A DNA stretch of 64,000 bases from Unio delphinus (GCA_029339505.1 JAQISU010000122.1:11027001-11091000), one strand, 5' to 3'. Shown: positions 29,318-45,081, counted from the stretch's first letter. Numbers and translations are program-made. The notes: generated by a model from the letters alone, not told the origin.

Positions 29318-29552
29318 GGGGCCTAGTGGTCTAAAGTGCTGTCCGTTACGGATCACTGCCATCTCACCTCTGTCTGTGTGGGTTCGAGTCTCAAATTCGG
29401 CTAATGTAGGTATGTGAGAAAGCTTGCCAGAAGCTAGCATCTCGTGGGTGGGTGGTTCTTTCCGGGGTTTTCCGGGTTCTTCCTCCACCATTAATTATGT
29501 CTGCCTTGTATAGCCTATCTCTTGCTGAATAATGTCGTTAAACCATAAACAC
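29318..29552 (+). mobile_element. tRNA-derived SINE
   Basis: The head GGCCTAGTGGTCTAAAGTGC ... GGGTTCGAGTCTC fits pol III A and B boxes of a tRNA. The body includes TTCCGGGGTTTTCCGGGTTC and the tail TGTCGTTAAACCATAAAC. The same family occurs on the minus strand at 33727-33959. Confidence 0.75.
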
Positions 29553-29931
29553 AAACCTAGTATAAACATGGTATACATCTCGTGTTATTGCATTGATACT
29601 GTGTACAGGCTATACATGCTTGTCTGTTTGTAAAATTATGTATACATATGAACGGGCTAACTTGCATTGTATTTTTTCGCATAATAAACGATATGCTTCT
29701 GACAAGTTGTATTATTATAATCGTATTTTCAAAAGTGCAATCATTTACTATTTCATTTGTACAAATATTTAATTTTGCCTTTACTTTAGTTAGGTTGGTA
29801 TATTGAATCACCTTAAGATATGTCAAGACTTTATCATCGCATTTCATATTATTCATCGTTATTGCGTTCGTGGTGGAAAGGATAGTTGTCGGTTTTATTG
29901 GATTTTATGGTTAAATCTAAGTTAGAAAATA

Positions 29932-29976
<45 letters not shown>

Positions 29977-31049
29977 CGAACATAATCATAATCATTCTGA
30001 CTGTATTACATTTCTTAACCATTCTAATGGCTAGATTCTGTATCCTATATTAGCTGTACTAAAATGTTCGAGCAAACGGAAAGGAAACTAAACGTTAAGC
30101 GAGTGTGTTTCAAGGTCTTGAATTGAAAGAAAATGCATTAGAAAACATTCACAGTTATTAGCAAAGTATTCAGCTTCTGTATGAATGAATGGATTTATGG
30201 ATTTAGTTCGACAAGGATATGGGTGGAATGGATACAAAATGAATATGGTAAATACGCCGGCAAGGAACATTTTTTTTGGTATGTAACTAATATATTATTA
30301 CCAAACAGCACAGAAAAAAAAACTCACTCTCATAGACTGATGCTATATATATCATTGACAAAATATAGAATAATTTTCTGATGTTCTAATCTCTTGTAGC
30401 AAATTTCATTTTGACTTTTTGTAAGCTATTTGACGACACAGACTGGAATCTTAACAAGCGGTTTATTATTCGTATCAGGGAGGTGGGCGCAATGCCTTCA
30501 GCGAGATGCGAACAGCGTTGAGTCAACCCGTATATTCTAATACGGTGAATGTGTTTTCTTTCATGAAATGTATACATGTTCTTATTCTATAAAGTCTTGA
30601 TAGTCGGACTTTATCAACCAACTCCTAAACTTTATTGATTGTGATGGAAAATGTGAAACTGAATGCCTAACATCGATGAAATATTTGACGACAGTACTGT
30701 CCGTTACTCATTGGTGTACATATTACAAACTTACCGGCACATCTGTATTTATTGCGTCTTTTGAGCAACCGTTGTTTGAAGGGTCCTCTTAGCCAATAAT
30801 ACATACATTTGACCGTATATTAGGAATGTGTCTGAAGACTTCTAACCTGGGGTGGAATTACAATACTATGTGTTAAGACTATTTCTAATTTCGTTGATGC
30901 CTACAGATGTTACTGAATACTTCTAGCACGTGTTTACCTTGTATAACGGTATGTGTCTGAAGAAACTGCAGGAAGCAAGAATGTAAAGTATAATTTAACA
31001 AGCAAGGTCCTAGTTACGAATCGTCAATCAGTATCAATATATCATCATC
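29553..31049. other. intergenic host DNA with a (GT)n tract
   Basis: It contains a TG repeat at 29934-29974. No gene is seen in the rest. Confidence 0.5.
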
Positions 31050-31545
31050 ATCAGTCTCTTGACCTAGTGTGGTCGTTGAGGCACTGTGCTGTTGAAGATC
31101 TTAGCAGTTCCCTCGTCTTGTCTCGATGATGTGCCAAAGCCTGTGTCTCGTCAAAACATTTCCTGGTCCATAATGTGATGTTGTCAGTCCACTTTTTTTC
31201 TCTCTCTACCCCTCCTTCTGCCACCCTGCACACTAGCCTGCAGTACTGTTGTGGATATACTGTTGGCTCTAGTGACATGTCCATTCCATTTCAGCTTTCT
31301 CTTTATGACAGTGGTGCTGATGTCTTCATAATGACCTACTTTGTGCCTGATGGTGTTACGCTCTTCTTCATTTGTGATGTGTTCCATGTAAGAGATGCAG
31401 ACGATAGTTCTGGAGCATCTCATTTCATGTGCCAGGATTATTCGTTGTAATTCTGCTGTCAGGGTCCAGGCTTCCCATGAATACAGAAAGACTGAGATGA
31501 CTAATGCTCTCAATGATTTTAGTTTTCAGATAGATATACGTGTCT
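31050..31545 (-). pseudogene. 3' fragment of an RTE-like LINE
   Basis: Two minus-strand frames (31513-31184 and 31284-31051) read on from each other across a small indel near 31187. They encode the tail of a reverse transcriptase: SWEAWTLTAELQR, RTIVCISYMEHITNEEE, RKLKWNGHVTR and VQGGRRRGRERK, the well-known C-terminal pattern of RTE-like and related elements. The fragment is 5'-truncated and inactive. Confidence 0.75.
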
Positions 31546-33726
<2,181 letters not shown>

Positions 33727-33959
33727 TTTGTTTTGTTGTTTGAGGGTCTAACGCACTTTTCAGCACAATATAGGCAATACATTGCGGCCAGTAAATATGG
33801 TGGAGGGAGAACCAGTAAAAACCTCGAAAAGAACTACCGACCCGCGATAAGCTACTGACACGCTTTCGCTTTAGCCCGAGACACGAACTCACGCAGAGGT
33901 GATATGACAATGATCCGTACCGGTGAGCGTTTTAGACAAATCGGCCACTCGTGGCTCCC
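33727..33959 (-). mobile_element. tRNA-derived SINE, minus strand
   Basis: The reverse complement starts GCCACGAGTGGCC and has GAGTTCGTGTCTCG as a B-box-like block, then a TTCGAGGTTTTTACTGGTTC body and a TTAGACCCTCAAACAACAAA tail. It parallels the element at 29318-29552. Confidence 0.65.
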
Positions 33960-36900
33960 TGTAATTATTTGTGTGTTATAATCATAGGATGGACATTGGA
34001 AGATCACTGAAGAAAAATATCTTTGTAACACCTTAGTTCTTTCACATTATGTGTTAGTCAGGGTTCGCTAGCGCATGATAACATATTGCTGTCTGTATTG
34101 CCTGCGATATATATTAAATACCGTCCATGAAGATGTATATCTTAAATTTGCCTGATTTTTCGTACGTACATAGATGCCGTCGGCACATATATTTGACATC
34201 ATAGAGTAACATTTAGAATTCTCGTATCGTAATATTTTATCAACATCATCCACACAAAACTATTGTACCAGATATCAAGAGAGTTTAAATGTTTAAAGCG
34301 AGCCAGCCCTTTAAGGTTGATAATTTTTGTCAATAAAAACAATATTTTGTTAAGGTAAATACATTCTCTTACGAAGTAACGATGTACTGTTTACTCTTGC
34401 TGCATACTGGCCTTAAGTGTATATGTCTTGTTTGTATTCATTCAACTCCTGAATATGTGTATATTTGATATTAGGTAGATGTACAGCAATGTAAGGAAGA
34501 AATGATTTAATGTTTAGACTTGTTGAAAATATCTCCATCTATGCATGTTGCAACATACATAACATGTTTGTTTGTTTAAACTTGAAACAGTTATGTTACT
34601 ATTTGCAAATATCAGTTACAATCTTTGCACTGAAATCAAAAAAAAAATTCATCGATATTTAAACTAAGTCCGCAATATGAATTATCGATTCATATTATAT
34701 TCCGTATGAGCGAAATCTCAATTAAACGTCAGCTAACATGCACTAACGAACAGCGATTACATGACGCTGTTCAAATATAAATGTCGTCTTTTATTTAATG
34801 GGGAAATAGGAATCAAGCACCACACGTAGACACAACTTCGCTAATTGCTGTCTTGAAAGATATTCAAAATAACAAATAGTAGCAATTGTGTTTTTTTGAT
34901 GTTCAACGTAGTTTTCAATATTTGTATGTCATACCCCAACGAGACACAGACCTTGAGGAACTATGGCATCATATTATTGCAAAGGTTCCAACAGCAGCCC
35001 AAATTACTTTCTCGCTTATCAGAATCACGGCCACTTGGATCAATATAATGTGCCTCATCCATAGAACAAGAACTAGTCTGGTGGAATGCCAAAATATAAT
35101 CATTGTATATTAGTCCTAGATTCAATGGGCCCGGATGTTTTAATATATTTCCATTCGGGCTGACAAATGTATACGCTTCTCTACCAACAAATAAGCTTTT
35201 GAGGGTGAGAGAAAAGTAAATAGATTGTAGTGTGTCCCTATCCTGTGTGTTCCATTAAAATGTGTAATCGTGGATCCATCTCATCAATCTTGCAACAAAA
35301 CGACAGAAAACTATTTTGTTTTTATTTGCTCTAAAGCAACCCCGGTGGCAAATGTATAATTTCTCGCAACTAATTGTGGAGCAATCCCAAAGAAAAATGG
35401 CCTTTCCACCTTTAAAAGCGTTCAAAGGCAGTGGCGTATATTTGCACTATATCGTTTGATTATACTGTAGGCACCCATTGCTAAATAGCTAGAAGCAGTG
35501 CACACCGAATACACTTGAAACCTAATCTTCTACGATCATAGGTACACTGCTTGATCATGGACGCAAAAGTATCGGACAACCAACGACCTATCAGGACGTA
35601 TTCATTTTGAGTTACACAACTCCCAGGACGTTGTATCATTGACAATGTGGAATCATTGATAATATCCTGAATGAACAAGACATACTTTGAATCTCACTTA
35701 AGAGTTTCATTTTTTTTCACTCTTTATAAGTCCTGCCTCCCCGATGAATTGGCGAACAGCAGGCAGAATCAGTGCATTTACGCCTTTCCGTAGGACCTAT
35801 ATATGTTTAAATCCGACAAAATGGATCAAATTGTGCTCATGAGTCTTTCATTGCAAAGAACAGACTAATATTAATGAGTAATTAGACTTTTATATAAAAT
35901 TTGTGTCTACTCCACTTCATCTCTATGTTATATACAGACCCATTGCTAGCACTAAATTGGTTCGTTTCATCAAAAGAATTAAAGCCTATTTTTTTCTACC
36001 AGACGGAATTGATGATACGTCAACACAAACACTCTGGTCCTAGGTAAATTCAGTTATTCGTTTACAATATAGGAAATATTCCCACACGACAGACTCATTG
36101 AATAAAGTGAATTTTCAACTTGCGTTTTAAGTTGTACAGGATCGAACTAAGAGAGCTCGTACGACACGATGAGATCTATAACAATTAGGATACGCTACGA
36201 AATGGATTGGAGACCATAATAAAAAAGTTAAATTTTTTTTGACACTATATGAACGTTCTTGTTGCTTGGTTTCGGATTTCATCTACAAAAGGGAACGAGC
36301 AATAACAAATTGTTTAAATTTGAACATCAACAATAAGCATCAGTGATTGAAGACTTTCGCTTAGACGATCATTTCTACTACTGTGTAGCCTATGAACACA
36401 TATTCGCCTAGCGTTAATGGAATACGCTAACATGATGTACAAATGTTATTAATATTGGTCTTCAACTTTTTTATCATCTCTCTTTTTTATGCTTATGATA
36501 TACATTTGGATAAATTCGCTTAGTTCTGAATCTGCATATTTCTGTTTCTATAATTATCTAAAATCTTGTAATGATGGGTTTTTGCTATTGCTTCGGCTAT
36601 TGTTCCAATGGTTTTCCCTCTGTATCATTTTGTGTATTGGTTTTTGGCTAAGCGACCAATTCAAAACAAGCAAACGTAATCCTCTGCATGAACGAACACA
36701 TATATCAAGGTATCTGTGTTGATGTCTGTCTGTTTGTGTGCTAATACAAATATGTACTGAAATAGTCACGTTTAAGATAATTCATATAATACGTCTCATT
36801 AGAATTAAAGAAAGTGGTATAATATGTATGACAGACAATACAAGAAAATAATTGAAATTCATATTTATATAACATTACAGTTTTAAAAAGAGAAATGGTT

Positions 36901-37140
36901 TGCTGATATCTAGTCTGAAGTGAAAGCTAACTGAGGTTTATTACTTTCGTGATCAACAAGTTTTCAAGCATTAACGATTTATTAACTAAATAGAGAATTA
37001 AACAAATCAAAAGACTGATTGTTTATAGCTTTAAAACAAAGATTTACTTCTTTAAAGAAATCTATAATGGATGTTATATTTATAGTATCAAACAGTTCAT
37101 TAATGTCATTCACATTATAATACTTATCACGCGTATGTTG
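33960..37140. other. intergenic host DNA, nothing recognised
   Basis: 3.2 kb of AT-rich sequence. Open frames are short and without domains. No repeat structure stands out. Confidence 0.5.
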
Positions 37141-40100
37141 CAGGATGAAACACTGTCATAAAGTGCTTAACAGTGAATGGTTCATTGCAAGTAACGTATC
37201 CTGGTGGATCTTCAACTTTTAGTACGTGGGATTAAGTTATATACGTATGACCAATTTGAATTCTTCCCATTCTACCTTTTCCCTAAGGAAGGTTCTGTTG
37301 AAAGGAGTCCATTCAACTAGGGTTGGCTTGATTCACAGCAACATACCACAATGACTACCACTGTTGACGTAAATACTTTTAGATACGATGTCTAAAATCA
37401 GAATATGTATTATAAAATCAGATGGTTCTTATGATAGGCCGTTTTAGCAGAGCGATCTGCATTTCTGCTACCTATATTACCAATACGTCTAGATACCAAC
37501 ATTAAACTATATTGTAATAGGTACTCAGCTCAGTATTTTTCACAAGGAGGTTGAGTAAGAATGTGTTCTCCACTTTTCTATTATGTAGTGAATGGAGTTC
37601 TAATAGTGAGTCAGAGAAGATAATGCTGTTTCAAATACGTTTGTTTTTGATATATTTCAGAACAAGGTCTATTGCTCCGATTTTGGCTGAAATAATGTAC
37701 GTAACATTTTGCAAATGATCCTTTGATGTGTGTTTGCCAAAAACGAAGGCTGCTGCAGCCCTTACCTCATCCCTTGATCCTTCAGTATAAGTTATAGTGT
37801 AGTTTCTAAATTCGGTGAAGAGTTCATCATAAGAATTCTGGAAGATAGAATGGTTTGTCACAGGTTTTTTTCCATCGTGTAATGTAAACGTTCTTTTGGC
37901 TGTTTAACGAGCGAGGGAGGTCTTTCGGAACCAAACGTTTTCTGAATTGTAGAAATATCAATTTTGTTGCTGTCAATGCTGGATGATATTCTATTTGGTT
38001 CATTTTGTACAAGGTTTTGTATATGGTTGAAGAAAACAGCCGAAGATGCAGGGTTCAGAAGGTTTGATCTTAGTTTGAGAGCATACTGTGCAGAAAACAT
38101 ATTTCTACGATGTGATCTAGGTGGTTAGTTTATTTCAGCGAGAAGGATTTCACCTGGATATGTCTTACATGCTCCTTTACCAAGCCTTATTCCTTGAAGA
38201 TGAATTTGGTCAAGCATCTTCGAATATGACTTCCTAACTAAACCATAAACAAGACAACCATAGTCAAGTTTGGAGCGGATAAATGGTCAATATAAATTGA
38301 GGATGACTCTTCTGATCAGCATCCAAGTCAGTGTGCCTTGCTACTTAAGGTAGATATAAAGATGTGTGAAATAAAAGTCAGTTTTCTGTCGAAGATAATA
38401 CCCCAAAACTTTGTATCCTCAATAACTGGAATATATGTTCTGTCGAGCGTTAGTTTAGGGCTATCATGATGTCTTCGCAACTAACAGAAATGCATTCTTA
38501 CCGTTTTCGATTTTGTACCGGCCCATTGATACTACCTTATTGATATGTTGTTGCATTTGTTTTTCACTTGTATACACGTGCTTTGATCGATACCACATTA
38601 GAAAATAAACAACGTATAATGAGCAATCCACACCGGGAGCCAACCAATTGGTGATTATATTGATTTTGATAATACAAAGCCTCATAGAAACGATACTGCC
38701 CTTGAGCACACCCATCTCTTGCTCGTGCATATCTGAGAGGGTAGAGCCCACTCGTACTTTGAATTATCTGTCCTAGATAAAGTATGATGTGAAAGAGAGC
38801 AGACGGCCTTTTAGACCCAGATCCCCTACTTCCATGTTGTGTCATAGGCCTTTTCTAAATCAACGAAAACTACTACTAAGTGTTCCTTGTTGATTAATGC
38901 GTAGCGAATAAATGTTTCCATTCTAACCAGATGATCCCTGGTACTACGACCATAACGGAAGCCACTGGAAAGGAGATAGTAAATCGTTCCTTTCCAACTA
39001 CCATACAAGCCGAGACATATTCATTCGTCCCATTGTTGTTCACACATAGCTTGTCAGGGCAATGGGTCGGTAGTTTTTAGAATCTCCGCTACCTTGTTGT
39101 TAGGACATTTACCTGGTTTGATAACTGATATTACTGTTGCTTCCTTCAAAATCCAAGGTACATCTCCAGCAGTCCATAAATCATTAAAGATTTTCAAAAT
39201 TTATGTTAGTGATGATTCGGGGAGGTGTTTCAATAACTGGTAATGTATTTCATCAGGCACAGTGGATGTATCATGGGCCTTGTCTAATGACTACATAGGC
39301 CCAATAGTGAAATAGTTGGTTATAACTGTCCGAGTTGTTAAAATGTGAATTTTAATCGTGACTTTTCTTTCTGATGTTTTAATTTTCGGAAGGCTTCTTA
39401 ATAATTAAATCATGATGATTCTTTAGACAATCTGTCTGCAAGAATATATGCTATGTCAAGTTTTGAACATAAATTCTTACTGTTTAGTTCAGATCTCGGA
39501 GAGAATTGTGTTTTCTCTTTCCATTTACTTTGCAGATAGTGTCCCAAACTTTCTTAATAGAATAACAAGCGTTTAAAGAAGAAATATATTTATTCCATGA
39601 TGTTCGTTTACTTTCTATGATTGTGCGGCGAGCTTTAGTCCAGATAGTACGATATTTAGTTAAAATTTCGGCGTCGGACGATTGTTAAATTTGTCAATGC
39701 TTCTCGGCGTTGTCTAATTACTTCTTTACATTCCTTAGATAACCAAGGTTACTGGGTCTTTTTTACAGTTCAGTGAGGACTTGGTAATATATTCTTCTAG
39801 AATCTATATTAGAATGGAAGGAAATGATGAATAAGGTCATTAACGTCGAATATGGTATCATGATTATGGCTAGTTTTAAAGAGTGTTTCATTAGTGGCCC
39901 AGTCGGCCTTCTTTACATTCTATTGTGAAATTGCGTCATCATTTGTAGAGTTCATATTTACAAGGAAAATTGCAAAGTGATCACTGCTGTGAAGGTCATC
40001 AGCGACCTTCCATTCATAGTCCAAAAGCAGCGAAGGGGAGAAAATTGTCAAATCTATAGACGTGTATGTACCCGTTGCTGGGTGTAATTATGTCGGTAAT

Positions 40101-41985
40101 TTGGTGTTATATGTCCACATATCGTGTCTAGAAATGCAGGCATCAACTTTGTGGCCTCTGTCACTTATGTGATTTGATCTTCATAGAATGTTATGGTCAT
40201 TTAAATCCCCGAGTAAACAAAAGGACGTGGGAAGTTGTTGAACATTTTATCTAATTCGTTTGGTACTAGGTTTGTGTTTGGTGGTATGTAAATGGAGCAA
40301 AAAGGTAATAACTCGATCCAGAGTGATGCTTACAGCAATGGCTTGCAAAGTGGTGTTTAGAAGGATGATTCTATAAGGGAATCTGTTGTTCACAACAACA
40401 TAAACTCATCATGAGGTCCTGAAAACATTTTAAAAATATGTGTTACAACGGGAATAGTTTTTAAGTGTGATGATATCCGTATCTATCCAGCATGTTTCCT
40501 GGAGGAATACGGTCGTGTTTGCTTAATAGCAGGATAATATCTTGATAGTTAATTGTTAAGTCCTCGACAGTTCCATTGTATGATGGTGTTCTTCATGATA
40601 CGTTTAAGCTGAGGCAATATTTGTGGTTATTGCTCTGGAGGAAGTATGTGTGTGTATTATCTGTTGGTAGGTCTGGAGCCACCTTGAGTACATGACGCAG
40701 CTTCTTCTGCATCCATTCTCTCATTGTCTCCTAACCTGTTATAAAATTCGATGGGGTCATCTGACCCCTTTTGCTGCTTATTTCATTGACATCTGTTTTT
40801 ATTCCTTGTTGATTTCAGTGGTGGGGCGTTAATAAAAGTTGTTGGTGTAGATGCCGTGTTGTTCTGTTGTTGGTAATGGAAGATGTTATTACTTGATGTT
40901 AAATCGAGTGCATCCGTTGGTGTTTGAGCGTCCTTCGTTGTTTTGGGATTATTTTACACGACAGCAGAGAACGATGGGGCAGGAAAGGATTTTCTTGTCT
41001 GTGCAGGGTGTCTCGTCTCTGAATCGGAATGTTAAATTCACCCTTTGAGTCGCCTTCTCCTGTTTCCAAGTGACACAATCTTTGGAATTGGCACGATGCT
41101 CTTTTTCGCAGTTTACACCATGCGGCGGAGTCGCTCTACACGCAAATTGCCGAGGAGAAATGTCGCCTTATGGGACACATATTTGGACTTTTAATCAACG
41201 ATCTGCATGATGGTCATATTGCAAACACTTAACATAGAAAAGGGTTTGGTATGTAGAGCAAAACATTCAATTGCACAAAGCCAACTTTGACCAATCTGAG
41301 TTTTGTTGGTGTGTTGAAGGTGAGTACAATTGTGTTGGTGTTCAGCAGATTGTTTTCTGTTTAATACGTATTTTAAGGACTGCCGTGCAACTTAATTTTT
41401 TATTCCCTCAATGATATACATGTCGTTGACTCCAGCCAAGTCACGACAGCGTATCAAGACATTGGACGTTTTGAGTGTCGTGTGAGCGACTGTGGTCACT
41501 GGAATAACGAAGAGTGTTTTCATTTTCTTGATATCGTCTGGTTGACTACGATGCTCACACTCAATAAGACTAAAACCCGATTTCAATTTTTTCACACATT
41601 TAGTGTGCGAATAAATCCCGTTATAGTTTACTCAATAACTAAAAGATACAGTGCTGTAAAAGGTGGTTTTGTTGAATCTTTTGACTACATAACCATCAAA
41701 CGTGGAAATCATTCCACTCAACATGGTTCGTCATTACACTCAGCCTGAGGTTTCGTTCATTTCAGTTAATTTTGTTTTTGACATTTCTACAATCGTCTGT
41801 TTAAGATTCAGCGCCCGTGCTACCCTCCCACCATACAGACCATCAAGTGGACACTTTTCAAGTGCCAGGGAGAGACAGATGCTATACTCAGTCAATAAAA
41901 TTACCTATGATTGACCCGTGAAGTCACCACCTTCTCGGGTCGGTAAAATTACCTCCCAATTGATCCCTTAACCCTCCGTTTTCTA
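37141..41985 (-). mobile_element. decayed inverted copy of the I/Nimb-like LINE
   Basis: Read on the minus strand it follows the LINE of 20182-25575 in order: 5' UTR (41985-41740), ORF1 (around 41600-40690), endonuclease (around 40600-39900), reverse transcriptase (39008-38460, with DLEKAYDTTWK, then LYVVYFLMWYRSK where the catalytic DD box is lost) and RNase H (37861-37631, with the TEGSRDE remnant). There are many stops and indels. It lacks the last ~430 bp including the 3' UTR and tail, so the 3' end was lost after insertion. Its 5' UTR end forms part of the tandem unit that follows. Confidence 0.88.
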
Positions 41986-42084
41986 TGACGTTTTCTAAGA
42001 CGTAAACAACGGAAAGCTAAAGGGATAGACTGTATGGACAACGGTGGTATCAATATATACATTACGAAAGATAAAGAAGGTGAA

Positions 42085-42418
42085 CATGTACATATAGACT
42101 TCCTAGAGCTCGGCGTGGCAAAAACACCTACCAGGATATAATTAATGTGGTCCTGGAAACAGACTTGATATCGGACTTGATAATGAGGATCAACCAAGAT
42201 CCGGTGAGTATCCAATAAATGAAATTGACAAAGCGTGTCACGCTCATGATGTAGTTAATAAAAGTTAAAACTGGCAAGATAGACATATTGCAGATGTAAA
42301 ATTAACTCACGTGTTATATTCCATATACAATAAATCATTCAAAGAATAATTATCAAATTGGTTGGTGAGATCTGCGATAAAAGGTAAACTGGTATTAAGA
42401 GCCGGTAAATTATCATCC
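42085..42418 (+). pseudogene. PLA2 remnant, unit 1 of the array
   Basis: The frame reads KHLPGY, then a stop, then CGPGNRLDIGLDNEDQP and IDKACHAHDVVNKS before a second stop. It matches the Ca loop and His-Asp box of the intact gene at 5035-5562. All array copies share these stops. Confidence 0.85.
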
Positions 42419-42431
42419 AATTTTTATAATA

Positions 42432-42777
42432 ATGGAATCAATTTCTTATAGCCCAGGATGATACTGGAGATGCAGATCAGCGATTAGTAAACTCCACGAG
42501 TCAGCCGGTGTCAAACATTCTACTGCTGCAAATTGGTTAGCACGACCGGCATTATGTCAAATATATCTACCACCGCCAACAAGAATCGAGTATACGCATT
42601 TTTATGTCGGTGTTCTTAATGAAGTTAATCCGGCTGACTTTTTATTTCTACCACATGATACTTTCATAAATTGGTGGACGCTAATATACATAAAAATACG
42701 CGTTAACTGACTTTGATGTTGTAAGTTGATATAAATAAGAGCCGTTATTGACCAAGACAACAGCAGACGTTGTGTTC
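42432..42777 (+). pseudogene. integrase remnant, unit 1 of the array
   Basis: It begins MESISYSPG and continues with SAISKLHESAGVKHSTAANW, RPALCQIYLPPP and FLFLPHD, parallel to residues 1-76 of the intact integrase, then fades (ALT..DVV..YK.EPLLTKTTADVV) and stops abruptly at about residue 107. The catalytic Asp69 is replaced (NPADFLF keeps an Asp, but the second Asp and the Glu are deleted). Confidence 0.85.
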
Positions 42778-43266
42778 ATATCAACCAAGATAATGTCGCT
42801 GTGGTCATAATAGGTATTTCACAATCCATCGTGTCCGTATTGAGAAATTCAAATCGTGATGGTTTCCAAAACGTTTGCTTTCGTGCAAAATGAGCTCCAA
42901 CGGAAGGAACGGTGAAACAATTATTTAGTAATTGCTCAATATTATCAGTTGAACATTTCTGAGAAAGATTTTTCATTTCTTTGTAGAAAGATTCTAGACA
43001 GTACATTTCACCGTCAGGTCGTACAGATTGATCATATTTTTCACCATCTGAACACTTAAATATCCATACTGATACAGGATCAATTTTACGTATTTCGTGA
43101 AAAAATCAGATATGTTTTCCTGGTAAAATATTACAGTTCGATCCCGTCTAAATATTGTTACTGCGTTAGTCGACGCGTGCACATTATGATCAATGATATA
43201 GAGTGGCCCGTATATGTATGTGTTATTTCTAGATTTAAGATTATATGCACTTCTTGATCGCTTCAA
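42776..43266 (-). pseudogene. polymerase remnant, unit 1 of the array
   Basis: Two minus-strand frames (43266-42994 and 43006-42776) match the intact polymerase from the IIDHNVHA region through CFTVPSVGAHFARKQ and KPSRFEFL up to motif A (IILVDM in another frame). There the sequence joins the integrase remnant. The palm, helicase and HNH-like regions are gone. Confidence 0.85.
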
Positions 43267-43531
43267 ATTTAGATTTAGGTTATTTAAAACTACATGTTCT
43301 ACCGTATTGTAACTACTGTATATATAATGGTAGTCTGTAAATACGCTTCAAATTTAATTTTAAGTGAATTACAAATACATGTTGTGCCTTTCTTATATTA
43401 AGATCGAATATAGCTGTACATACTGTATACAAAATACTTCAATAACACCGTTAACTCAGCGTTTATGCATTATTTACAAATTAACTACGAATATATGTCC
43501 GCAAATGGCCGGCCCACTCATGCCGTAACCT

Positions 43532-43553
43532 CTGATCTTCATATGAAGATCAG
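43532..43553. repeat. 22-bp perfect palindrome, repeated in each unit
   Basis: CTGATCTTCAT followed by its exact complement. Copies are at 46757-46778 and 49983-50004. Confidence 0.9.
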
Positions 43554-43599
43554 GTATATATATTTGTTTTATTTAAAGATATTAATGTTAAAGTAACTT

Positions 43600-43884
43600 T
43601 AACAATGTTTCCGTCATATCGCTACGATGTCTGCACTGAGGCAGTTAGTGGTGTCTAGCACTGGGACATCATTCTGCAGACACGAAGCATGATTCCCCTC
43701 CCAATCACATTATCCTGACACCAAGCCGACCAAAATTAGCATTAATCTCTTAATGCTGAGCGACAAGCGAGGCAGCTGTTAGTACCATTTTTGTAAGTAT
43801 TTATTATGACTCGGCCAGGGATCGAACCCAAGACACCCCGCTTATACGGATAACGCTCTAACCACTGGACCACTTGAGCGGTTT
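43600..43884 (-). mobile_element. tRNA-derived SINE inside the array unit
   Basis: The reverse complement from 43884 reads AACCGCTCAAGTGGTCCAGT (A-box-like), GGTTAGAGCG, then GGGTTCGATCCCTGG (B box) and a ~200-bp non-tRNA body. Units 2 and 3 carry it at about 46825-47108 and 50055-50333. It separates the polymerase and 118-aa-gene remnants. Confidence 0.75.
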
Positions 43885-43913
43885 AATTATTTAAAGACAC
43901 ACATTTAATATAA

Positions 43914-44290
43914 AATGAATTATGAATTATGAAAATATTACTGATATTACGTCTGCAATTTACAAATTTAAAAGATCAAGATATAAGGTTATCTGATAAA
44001 CTAAATCCTGAAGTAAATATTTCTGATTTCGAAAACTTGCAAGAGCTTAAATCCGGAGATAGATATACATAACCATCAGAATATACATTTATAAAGTAAA
44101 TTCAACAAGTTCGTTTTGCTTCATTAGTGGATGTTATAAGAAATAAAGAAATTCATATTTTATTTTAAAGGAGTTGAAAGCGTTAGATTAGAACTATCTC
44201 GTGAATATGACCAAACAAATTATAAATACACGTGTAAGACAACTAAAAAGTATTGTAGAAAGTGAAAATAGTAACCTTTCTGAAAAGTAA
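43914..44290 (+). pseudogene. remnant of the 118-aa Polinton protein gene, unit 1
   Basis: In shifting frames it encodes LKDQDIRLSDKLNPE, SDFENLQELKSGDRYT and VRQLKSIVESENS, parallel to the intact gene at 12274-12630. Stops and indels are shared by units 2 (from 47140) and 3 (from 50366). Confidence 0.75.
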
Positions 44291-45081
44291 ATGTGAAAAA
44301 AGTAAGAGTTTAGTTATCCGTTGTTTTTGACTGAGGGTATCTGTTTTTGTCGTTAAGATTTTATATAGACTTTAACCTCTTTAATTCGTCACAAAATTGC
44401 AACCCTAAAACTGTTCAATTTGCAAATGCTAATGGCATATTTCTAGTAAAAGCAAGCAAATCTGATCAGCAACAGAAAACATACATTAAAAATTATAATC
44501 TTTGTCAGGCCAGAGACCTTTCCTTAGCGTTGAAAGTGCAAGTAGGAGTTTAGTTATCCGACTGCGGGTATCTTTTTGTGTTATTCAGATTTTGTGTAGA
44601 GATTCAGTTATATAATTTCCCTCATTAAATTCACTAAGTTACCAATCTGGCCAGTCAGTTTGAAATTTATTCACGTCAGTATTGAATTATGACATCGGAA
44701 ATAGGTCGCATTAATGGGTTATTGTAAAACAAATAGGAGGTATTTCTGCGATGATTGTATACAGATTATATATCTGCTAAGACTGATCTGATATTTCAGT
44801 ATTTGTCTGATAACTTCCCTTAATTACATTCACATATAAAAATGACTTCGATCACCGAAATTATATTTACGATTCCTGGTGATATGTCTACCATAACTGT
44901 ATGGATAATTATTGTATCGGATAGCACGAGCCCAAGGAATGTTTATTTTTTTTTTCTCATGATTCTAGTACTTTAGGAAAGATTTCGTTGATAAGATCGC
45001 TGAGTGTTTTCTTTAGTTAATCAGTTGTACGTGATGGCATTACAAATGATGGTAATTGTTGTTCGGTTATTTTAGAGTAAT
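44291..45081. other. unit tail, unrecognised sequence
   Basis: About 0.8 kb after the last viral remnant. It contains two copies of GAGTTTAGTTATCCG (44307 and 44544) and a 50-60-codon open frame (44347-44553; shortened in units 2 and 3) with no known domain. Confidence 0.5.

Noticed and set aside
29318..29400. Functional tRNA gene
   Set aside because: A and B boxes are present but the acceptor and anticodon stems do not pair, and a SINE body follows. The same holds for 33880-33959 and 43807-43884.
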